Of a stretch of DNA of 6,722 nt, positions 1-4,855 are shown one piece after another. Within the stretch, counting starts at the first letter, position 1. Each line of letters opens with the position of its first letter. Under the pieces are notes generated by a model. The model did no database searches. It worked only from the letters and a program-made list of their open reading frames with translations, and was not told the origin of the DNA. Origin of the DNA: Moorella sp. UBA4076 (GTDB lineage Bacteria > Bacillota > DSM-521 > Neomoorellales > Neomoorellaceae). The translations under genes were made by a program, and so were the position numbers. Location: assembly GCA_002383405.1 (NCBI GenBank), contig DFYS01000104.1:1658-8379 (forward strand), read 5' to 3'.

Positions 1-605
1 TTCCCCAGGACATCTTCCTTTAGTGCCCCGCGGCCATCGTAAATAACCACTCCCTGGCCCGATTCCCGGCCTTCGACAATGACGTAGTCGGCGCCGGCCT
101 GGCGGTCGCAGGCGATCTGATCCAGGATCAAGGCTTCGCTGACGGCATCGCGCGGGTCCTTTTTGCCTGCTTCGGTGATGACGCCGAATCCCGCCGCCCG
201 CGCCTGGCGGATAGCCGCCAGGCGTACGGTACGGCTCAGGTCAATAGTACCGTCGGAGATCTCGATAAAAGTATACCCCAGTTCGCTGGCGGTTTGCAGG
301 TACAGGTTCAGCCTCCCCTGCAGGACAGCGACTTCAAAAAAGGTGCCGCCGGGAAAAATATCCACCCTGGCGGCCCGCGCCAGGCGGATCTTCTCCCGCA
401 GGATGGCGGCCGGGTAGAAAACTGAGGTGCCAAAACCGAGTTTAATAAAGTCGATATATGGTGCTGCCACCTCCAGCAGTTCTTTAAAATCGGTCAGCCC
501 CAACCCTTTGTCGATGATCATGGTCAATCCCTTTTGCCGGGGTTTTTGCTGACGCCCGCCGATGGGAAATTCCAGCACTCCCTGCCAGGTATTCTTTGCG
601 AGCAT
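1..605 (-). CDS. comA: Phosphosulfolactate synthase (ComA family), C-terminus cut by window edge
   Basis: This enzyme family adds sulfite to phosphoenolpyruvate to give (2R)-phospho-3-sulfolactate. That is the first step towards coenzyme M in methanogens and towards sulfolactate in some bacteria, including spore-forming bacilli. It is cytoplasmic. The visible 201 residues follow the family from end to end: DKG (32-34), KLGFGTS (55-61), FPGGTFFE (84-91), EISDG (115-119), EAGKK (145-149) and VEGRESGQG (177-185). They match the Methanocaldococcus jannaschii ComA sequence as I recall it. Family members are about 250 residues, so roughly 50 C-terminal residues lie beyond position 1. The ATG at 605 is chosen because GGGGAGG lies 7-8 bases upstream (about 613-619). 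The gene follows yqhV on the same strand after 202 bases. In this bacterial setting sulfolactate is the likelier product than coenzyme M, but the next genes of the pathway are not in view. Confidence 0.93.
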   Translation of the reverse strand, partial: MLAKNTWQGVLEFPIGGRQQKPRQKGLTMIIDKGLGLTDFKELLEVAAPYIDFIKLGFGTSVFYPAAILREKIRLARAARVDIFPGGTFFEVAVLQGRLNLYLQTASELGYTFIEISDGTIDLSRTVRLAAIRQARAAGFGVITEAGKKDPRDAVSEALILDQIACDRQAGADYVIVEGRESGQGVVIYDGRGALKEDVLG

Positions 606-703
606 AATTATGCCTCCCCTGTGAGGAATATTTAGTTTGCTTTTCTATCTTTATGCCCGCTCCGGCAGGGTAGCTACGCTTTTAGCGGCGGTACTTTTTC
701 ACA

Positions 704-721
704 GGTCAGACGACTGTGACC
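704..721. repeat. Small dyad in the yqhV-comA gap
   Basis: GGTCA (704-708) and TGACC (717-721) form a perfect 5-bp inverted repeat around an 8-base loop. CACAG/CTGTG (700-704 and 714-718) is an overlapping alternative pairing. A second small dyad, CGCT-TTT-AGCG, lies nearby at about 678-688. On the minus strand no T-run follows either stem, so they do not look like an intrinsic terminator of yqhV. The 606-807 gap holds no convincing gene. I recognise no known riboswitch in it, so this is only possible leader structure ahead of comA. Confidence 0.3.
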
Positions 722-807
722 CCACCATCCCTGACCCGGCATAGCCTTAAACCAAACACGCCGCATTATTTTCTTGCCACCTGATGCCGCTGTTCGGAAG
801 TAAGGAC

Positions 808-1089
808 CTAACGGCGGACGCCATAAAAGATGCAGCCCACCCCCAGGATTATCGCCAGCATCTTCACCGGGGGGATTTTCCCGGCCAGACCCCACAATCC
901 CAGCGCGGTTACCGTCAGCATAACTGTAGGCCCTACCAGAGCCAGGACGGCATTTATTTTTAAAGCGCTGTCCACCCGGTTTAATTTCAACATAAGTACA
1001 GCCGCCGACAATTCGATCATACTGGACAGGACGCGCACTGCCGCCATCGCCAGCACGTGTTTATCCGGTAAAAAGAAAAACACGATCAT
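808..1089 (-). CDS. yqhV: YqhV-like (DUF2619) small membrane protein
   Basis: A 93-residue, very hydrophobic protein with three likely membrane helices (about 11-34, 43-68 and 74-91). It closely resembles Bacillus subtilis YqhV, also 93 residues as I recall it, including the block A-x-RVLSSMIEL-x-AA (about 17-30), the N-x-x-LA-x-VGP block (46-54) and the short basic C-terminus. The function of the family is unknown; in B. subtilis the gene lies beside the spoIIIA sporulation operon. The ATG at 1089 gives the family length. An upstream start at 1179 would add 30 residues, not seen in the B. subtilis protein, and would run into the divergent transporter gene. The ribosome site is GGGGGGAA directly before the ATG, closer than usual. 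It is co-oriented with comA, but no spoIIIA genes are in view. Confidence 0.85.
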   Translation of the reverse strand: MIVFFFLPDKHVLAMAAVRVLSSMIELSAAVLMLKLNRVDSALKINAVLALVGPTVMLTVTALGLWGLAGKIPPVKMLAIILGVGCIFYGVRR

Positions 1090-1170
1090 TTCCCCCCAAT
1101 TCTGTCTCTTATTTTTTATGCCCGGCGGGGAGAGAATAGAAGCAGTCCTTTTTACCGGGAGGTATTCACG
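1090..1170. other. Divergent yqhV / MFS intergenic region
   Basis: These 81 bases separate the start codons of two divergent genes and must hold at least the translation signals of both. A short GC dyad (CCCG-G-CGGG, 1121-1129) lies in the middle. AT-rich stretches at 1110-1119 and 1131-1140 could contribute to -10 elements, but I could not find a well-spaced -35/-10 pair in either direction. Confidence 0.4.
1157..1162 (+). promoter_or_regulatory. Ribosome binding site deciding a TTG start
   Basis: GGGAGG lies 8 bases before TTG 1171. The first in-frame ATG (1183) would be 20 bases from it, so the TTG is the better start for the transporter. Confidence 0.7.
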
Positions 1171-2391
1171 TTGCAGCAAGCGATGAAATTACCCTTCGCC
1201 ATCCTGTGCGCCGTACCCTTTATCATGGTCCTGGGCAACTCGATGCTGGTCCCCCTGCTGCCCGCGATGCGTACTACCCTGAATGTCAGCCTGGTCCAGG
1301 TCACCCTTTTCATTACGGCTTTTTCCCTGCCGGCCGGCCTGGTCATCCCCTTTGCCGGTTTCCTGTCCGATTATTACGGCCGCAAGGTCATCATGGCGCC
1401 GGCGCTGATCATTTACGGCCTGGGCGGCATCCTGGCCGGCCTCGCTGCCTGGCTGGCAACCTCTCCCTACTACCTCATCCTGGGCAGCCGCATCCTCCAG
1501 GGTATCGGTGCCGGCGGCACCTACCAGCTGGCCATGGCCCTCACCGGCGACATCTTCCAGAGCAAAGAGCGGACCAAGACGCTGGGTTTACTGGAGGCCT
1601 CTAACGGCCTAGGTAAGGTCGTCAGCCCCATTGCCGGCTCCCTGGCCGGCCTGATCGCCTGGTTCGCGCCTTTCTTTATTTACGGCCTCCTGGCCGTCCC
1701 CGTCGGCCTGGCGGTATGGTTTGGGGTCCAGGAACCGGCGGGAGAAAAGAAAGAAAAAGTGGCTTTCCGCGATTACTTCCGCGACCTTGGTCTTACTTTT
1801 CAGACCCGCGGCCTCTCGGTCCTGGGGTGTATCCTGGCCGGCATGGTGGTCCTTTTTATTTTGTTCGGGGTTTTAAGCTACGTCTCGGATATCCTGGAAG
1901 CGACCTATGGCATCCGCGGTGTATATACGGGCCTGCTCATCGCCATTCCTGTAGCTACCATGGCCCTGACTTCTTATCTGTCCGGGAGTTATATGCAGCA
2001 AAAGACCGGCAACCTGCTGAAGATAGCCATCGTTGCCGGCCTGGTCCTGAATGCTGGTGCGCTGGTGGTTATGGGGTTTTTCGCTAACATCTATGCCTTT
2101 TTCCTGGCCACGGTGGTGATGGGCATTGGTACTGGTATTGTCCTGCCCTCTGTCAATACCCTGATCACCAGTGTCAGTGCTAAAGAAAGGGGCGGCATCA
2201 CCTGCCTGTACGGCTCGATGCGCTTCTTTGGTGTCGCCCTGGGACCGCCGGCTTTCGGCCTGGCTATGACCATGGGACGCCTGCCCCTTTTCCTGGGTGC
2301 CGCCGTCCTGGCAGGAGTGGTGGCCTTTTTCACGGCCAGCTTTATTCAAGCCGAAAAGATGCTTCCCCCGGAGCTATTACCCGGGCACTAA
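1171..2391 (+). CDS. MFS transporter, probably a DHA1-type drug/metabolite exporter
   Basis: A 406-residue inner-membrane protein with twelve likely helices in two six-helix halves, the usual size for the major facilitator superfamily. The loop between helices 2 and 3 has the signature motif A as GFLSDYYGRK (63-72). A following RILQGIGAG segment (107-115) and the helix-5 stretch EASNGLGKVVSPIAGSLAG (142-160), resembling motif C of drug:H+ antiporters, point to a proton-driven exporter of the DHA1 kind. A charged cytoplasmic loop (about 187-215) links the halves. The N-terminus has no cleavable signal. The substrate cannot be read from sequence; bicyclomycin- or arabinose-efflux-like exporters are the nearest types. 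Translation starts at TTG 1171. It diverges from yqhV and converges on phoU, whose stop codon overlaps its own, with no terminator between them. Confidence 0.9.
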   Translation: MQQAMKLPFAILCAVPFIMVLGNSMLVPLLPAMRTTLNVSLVQVTLFITAFSLPAGLVIPFAGFLSDYYGRKVIMAPALIIYGLGGILAGLAAWLATSPYYLILGSRILQGIGAGGTYQLAMALTGDIFQSKERTKTLGLLEASNGLGKVVSPIAGSLAGLIAWFAPFFIYGLLAVPVGLAVWFGVQEPAGEKKEKVAFRDYFRDLGLTFQTRGLSVLGCILAGMVVLFILFGVLSYVSDILEATYGIRGVYTGLLIAIPVATMALTSYLSGSYMQQKTGNLLKIAIVAGLVLNAGALVVMGFFANIYAFFLATVVMGIGTGIVLPSVNTLITSVSAKERGGITCLYGSMRFFGVALGPPAFGLAMTMGRLPLFLGAAVLAGVVAFFTASFIQAEKMLPPELLPGH

Positions 2392-3056
2392 TCATTCAAT
2401 TCTTTTCTTTCGCCGGTAGCCAGGTAAATGGCTTCCTCGGCGATATTGGTGGCATGGTCGGCTATCCGCTCCAGATAGCGGCTGACGAAAAGCAGGTAGG
2501 TCGCCTGGCTGATGGTGCGGGGGTCTTCCATCATAAAAACCAGCAGCTCCCGGAAGACCTGGTTGTGCAGCATATCGATCTGGTCGTCAGCTTTAGCTAC
2601 GGTATAGGCCAGCTCCGTATCCTCACGCACATAGGCATCCAGAGCCTGTTTCACCATCACCTGGGATAGTTCGGCCATCCGCGGAATATCAATCAAGGGT
2701 TTAATCAAGGGTTGGCCCGTTTCCAGGATGCGCTCGGCGGTACGGGCGATATCGACGGAGTAATCCGCCATCCGTTCCAGATCGGTAATAATTTTAAAGC
2801 CGGCGGCGATTCTACGAAGGTCCTTGGCCATGGGCTGCTGGGTGGCGATGAGCCGCAAACACTGCTCTTCGATTTGGAGCTCCAGGTCATCAACCACGAC
2901 ATCGCCGGTAACCACTTCCCGGGCCATTTTAGCGTCCTGCCGGACCAGGCATTCCACCGATTGGGCAATCACCTGCTCCACAATACTGCCCATACGCAGG
3001 ATGTTTTGCTGTAGCTCCTCCAGGGAATTTTGAAAGCCCTGCCTTGTGGTGGCCAT
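2388..3056 (-). CDS. phoU: PhoU, phosphate signalling / transport regulator
   Basis: A 222-residue all-helical cytoplasmic protein. PhoU couples the state of the PstSCAB phosphate importer to the PhoR-type sensor kinase and restrains both import and Pho-regulon expression. It has the expected two tandem three-helix repeats, each with the metal-cluster motif E-x3-D: DLERMADYSVDIA (92-104) and YLERIADHATNIAE (194-207). The core MVEQ-like start of helix 1 (GSIVEQ, 23-28) and MMEDPRTI (175-182) are also typical. The ATG at 3056 is preferred because AGGAGGG (3063-3069) sits 6 bases upstream. In-frame GTG 3098 and ATG 3089 have their own purine-rich sites and would add 14 or 11 residues. It follows pstB after 104 bases on the same strand, the usual pstB-phoU order. 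A small dyad, CCTGT-T-ACAGG (3117-3127), lies in that gap. Confidence 0.96.
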   Translation of the reverse strand: MATTRQGFQNSLEELQQNILRMGSIVEQVIAQSVECLVRQDAKMAREVVTGDVVVDDLELQIEEQCLRLIATQQPMAKDLRRIAAGFKIITDLERMADYSVDIARTAERILETGQPLIKPLIDIPRMAELSQVMVKQALDAYVREDTELAYTVAKADDQIDMLHNQVFRELLVFMMEDPRTISQATYLLFVSRYLERIADHATNIAEEAIYLATGERKELND

Positions 3057-3160
3057 GGCCAGCCCTCCTGTAGTTCTGTTATCCTCCATTATACTCACCT
3101 CACCCTCCCTTTGTCACCTGTTACAGGCTAAAAAATCATCCTTCCGGGTTAAAAAGTCTT

Positions 3161-3916
3161 TTAGCCGAAACGACCGGTGATATAATCCTCCGTGCGCTGG
3201 TCACGTGGTTTAGTAAAAATAATCTCCGTTTCATCGTACTCCACCATCTCCCCGTTGAGAAAAAAGGCTGTGTGTTCGGAAACGCGGGCCGCCTGCTGCA
3301 TATTGTGAGTAACAATGATAATGGTGTACTGCGCTTTAAGCACCCGGATGAGTTCTTCGATCTTGAGGGTGGAGATGGGATCGAGAGCGGAAGATGGCTC
3401 GTCCATGAGCACAACCTCCGGTTCGACAGCCAGCAAGCGGGCGATACACAGGCGTTGCTGCTGTCCCCCCGACAAACCCACGGCTGATTGCCGTAAACGG
3501 TCGGCTACTTCATCCCAGAGGGCGGCACTCTTCAAGCTCTGTTCAACAATTTCATCCAGCTTTCTCCTGTTGCGGATGCCATGAATGCGGGGGCCGTAGG
3601 CCACATTGTCGTAAATCGACATCGGAAAAGGATTGGGGCGCTGAAAAACCATCCCCACCCGCTTGCGTAGGTTTACTACATCCACATCGGGGGCATAGAT
3701 ATTGCGGCCATCCAGGAGGAGTTCCCCGGACAGGCGCGCCCCTTCAATCAGGTCATTAAGGCGATTCAAGGTGCGTAAAAAAGTGGATTTGCCGCACCCC
3801 GACGGACCAATCAGAGCCGTTACCGCATTGGGCCTGATTTCCAGGTTGATATCCTTCAGCGCCCAATTGGTGCCATAATAAAAATTTAAATTGGTAATTC
3901 TTATTTTGGGTTGCAT
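3161..3916 (-). CDS. pstB: PstB, ATP-binding subunit of the phosphate ABC importer
   Basis: A 251-residue ABC ATPase that powers high-affinity phosphate uptake through PstA/PstC from the binding protein PstS. All nucleotide-site elements are intact: Walker A GPSGCGKST (37-45), Q-loop at Q92, signature LSGGQQQR (148-155), Walker B VVLMDEP (168-174) with catalytic E173, D-loop SALD, and switch H204. The Q-loop surroundings FQRPNPFPMSIYDNVAYG (91-108) and AVEPEVVLMDEPSSALDP are diagnostic of PstB rather than of other ABC ATPases. ATG 3916 is chosen because it puts the family's N-terminus first. AGGAGG (3930-3935) is 13 bases away, rather far. A GTG at 3946 overlaps the upstream stop codon but has no ribosome site. 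It sits 23 bases after the PAP2 gene, suggesting one transcript. No pstS, pstC or pstA is in the window. Confidence 0.97.
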   Translation of the reverse strand: MQPKIRITNLNFYYGTNWALKDINLEIRPNAVTALIGPSGCGKSTFLRTLNRLNDLIEGARLSGELLLDGRNIYAPDVDVVNLRKRVGMVFQRPNPFPMSIYDNVAYGPRIHGIRNRRKLDEIVEQSLKSAALWDEVADRLRQSAVGLSGGQQQRLCIARLLAVEPEVVLMDEPSSALDPISTLKIEELIRVLKAQYTIIIVTHNMQQAARVSEHTAFFLNGEMVEYDETEIIFTKPRDQRTEDYITGRFG

Positions 3917-3939
3917 CGTATCATATCTTCCTCCTGGCT

Positions 3940-4464
3940 CTACCACAGCCAGTTATAGGCTATTATATAAGCGAAAAAGGTTCCCACGGTGGCGCCGCCC
4001 AGGACATCGGAAGGGTAATGCATGCCTACGTACATGCGGCTGATACCGGTCAAACCAGCTGCCGTCACCAGCGGCCAGGTAAAAGCAGGGAAGTGCAGCG
4101 CAAAAATTATGGCCAGGGAAAAACTGGCCGCCGTATGGCCGGAGGGAAAGGAAAAATCCTGCCAGGGACGGGCGAGATAGCGGCTCCCGGGCAGGGTGAG
4201 GTAAGGGCGACAACGACCGATCGTATTCTTACAAAACCTGACTACCAGATGGCTGCCTGCCAGGGCCAGCATCGCCTGCCAGCCGGCCTGGCGGGTCTGC
4301 TCCCGGCCCAGCAGGGCCATCGCCAGGGAAAAAATCAGGACAAAAGCGGCACTCCCCATCAAGGTAAACCAGGGCATGGTCCGGTCCAACAGGGAACACT
4401 GCAGGCGCTGATTAAAATAACAAAACAGATAGCGATCGCCTGTTTGTAGCCACCGTTTGAGCAC
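3940..4464 (-). CDS. PAP2-family membrane phosphatase (undecaprenyl-diphosphatase / lipid phosphatase-like)
   Basis: A 174-residue membrane protein carrying the complete catalytic signature of the type 2 phosphatidic acid phosphatase family: K-x6-RP as KNTIGRCRP (79-87), PSGH (107-110) with the acid histidine H110, and SR-x5-H-x3-D as SRMYVGMHYPSD (142-153) with nucleophile H149. About five hydrophobic helices surround these (approximately 32-53, 62-77, 111-127, 129-141 and 154-171), so the active site should face outwards. Bacterial members remove phosphate from undecaprenyl pyrophosphate (BcrC-like), phosphatidylglycerol phosphate or phosphatidate; the sequence alone does not decide which. 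GTG 4464, 7 bases after AGAGGG, is my start. TTG 4467, one codon earlier, is equally possible. It is the first gene of a unit with pstB and phoU, behind a promoter with a Pho-box-like site, which suggests phosphate-linked expression. Confidence 0.92.
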   Translation of the reverse strand: MLKRWLQTGDRYLFCYFNQRLQCSLLDRTMPWFTLMGSAAFVLIFSLAMALLGREQTRQAGWQAMLALAGSHLVVRFCKNTIGRCRPYLTLPGSRYLARPWQDFSFPSGHTAASFSLAIIFALHFPAFTWPLVTAAGLTGISRMYVGMHYPSDVLGGATVGTFFAYIIAYNWLW

Positions 4465-4490
4465 CAAACCGCCCTCTCCCTTTCTTTATA

Positions 4491-4524
4491 TGTACCGTTT
4501 CATTGTACCGCAAGATTTTGTACC
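4491..4524 (-). repeat. Three GGTACA direct repeats across the promoter
   Basis: Read on the minus strand, GGTACA occurs at 4524-4519, 4509-4504 and 4496-4491, at intervals of 15 and 13 bases. The first lies in the -35/-10 spacer, the second runs into the -10 element, and the third falls near the expected transcription start. That position would suit a repressor operator, but the repeat is short and the even phasing only approximate. Confidence 0.35.
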
Positions 4525-4530
4525 CGGCAA
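4502..4530 (-). promoter_or_regulatory. Sigma-A-type promoter of the PAP2-pstB-phoU unit
   Basis: On the minus strand TTGCCG (4530-4525) is separated by exactly 17 bases from TACAAT (4507-4502). The -10 matches TATAAT at five of six bases, the -35 matches TTGACA at four. The start would fall near 4495, leaving a leader of about 30 bases with the ribosome site AGAGGG at 4472-4477. No other pair in this region is as good. Confidence 0.65.
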
Positions 4531-4532
4531 GG

Positions 4533-4556
4533 GTAACAGTTTTAAGATACTGTTAA
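4533..4556 (-). promoter_or_regulatory. Pho-box-like site / dyad just upstream of the -35
   Basis: Two bases upstream of the -35, positions 4550-4533 on the minus strand read GTATCTTAAAACTGTTAC. This matches 14 of 18 bases of the enterobacterial Pho-box consensus CTGTCATAAAACTGTCAC, the downstream half being nearly perfect. The same bases also give TTAACA-N5-TTAAAA (4556-4540), the spacing of Bacillus PhoP boxes. Alternatively it is a dyad, TAACAGT-N8-ACTGTTA (4534-4555), with perfect 7-base arms. Its place before a pst promoter supports a phosphate-response regulator site; the regulator itself is not in view. Confidence 0.5.
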
Positions 4557-4624
4557 AAATTGCGTCCAATAATGCGCCCTCCGGGAACCTGCCTCACCCC
4601 GCTCGCTCTCCTAACATTTTCATC

Positions 4625-4654
4625 CTCATGCTGGTGCTGTGACAGCGACATGAG
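4625..4654. repeat. 30-base interrupted dyad in the divergent region
   Basis: CTCATG (4625-4630) pairs with CATGAG (4649-4654), and inside it GCTGT-G-ACAGC (4635-4645) is a second dyad with nearly the same centre. As RNA it could form a 6-bp plus 4-bp stem; as DNA it could be an operator. It lies upstream of both the candidate fhs promoter and the Pho-box-like site. No T-run follows on either strand, so a terminator is unlikely. Confidence 0.4.
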
Positions 4655-4688
4655 AGTCCGGCCTGTTACATCATGGCCACGTATTATG

Positions 4689-4717
4689 TCGACTCCCTCG
4701 AATCGTCAAAATAAAAT
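4689..4717 (+). promoter_or_regulatory. Candidate promoter of fhs
   Basis: TCGACT (4689-4694), a 17-base spacer and TAAAAT (4712-4717) resemble a sigma-A promoter (four and five matches of six). The start would be near 4724, giving a leader of about 130 bases before fhs. A TATTAT at 4766-4771 is another possible -10 but lacks a convincing -35. Confidence 0.35.
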
Positions 4718-4735
4718 TTGGCCAGCATCCGCGGG

Positions 4736-4765
4736 GAATTATTTTTTCTTTCAGGAAGGAAATTC
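4736..4765 (+). repeat. AT-rich inverted repeat in the fhs leader
   Basis: A pyrimidine tract, TTTCTTT, is mirrored by AGGAAGGAAA. Together they form a stem of about seven pairs, one of them G-U, closed by CAGG. GAA (4736-4738) and TTC (4763-4765) can add outer pairs around a bulge. It would fold in the transcribed leader of fhs. It is weak in pairing energy and matches no riboswitch I know; in particular it lacks the look of the tetrahydrofolate riboswitch. Confidence 0.25.
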
Positions 4766-4855
4766 TATTATCAGGGCGAATTCTTATTGCTGAAGTGCTG
4801 CCGTCAGGCGCTGTTTGGCCGGTAAGCGTATTAATATCTAGAAGGGGGTTAAGCA

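Noticed and set aside
606..680. Sporulation sigma-factor promoter before comA
   Set aside because: GCATA and CATAAAGAT resemble parts of sigma-F/G and sigma-E elements, but no pair with correct spacing and both halves could be found.
674..895. 73-codon minus-strand frame overlapping the end of yqhV
   Set aside because: It overlaps the well-supported YqhV frame and its translation resembles nothing. Its part in the gap has no separate start signal.
830..1186. 118-codon plus-strand frame opposite yqhV
   Set aside because: It is the antisense of a recognised family protein and runs across the transporter's ribosome site and start.
1873..2349. Open frame of 158 codons antisense to the MFS gene
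   Set aside because: Composition is low in hydrophobic structure and rich in Q, G, H and D, a mirror of the membrane protein codons. The forward frame is clearly the real gene.
4018..4449. Open frame of 143 codons on the plus strand across the PAP2 gene
   Set aside because: All three PAP2 catalytic motifs are on the minus strand in a continuous frame; the plus-strand product shows no family features.
4720..4855. Tetrahydrofolate or other riboswitch in the fhs leader
   Set aside because: The idea fits the gene, but I could not find the conserved core of the THF class or another class I know; only a weak AT-rich hairpin is visible.
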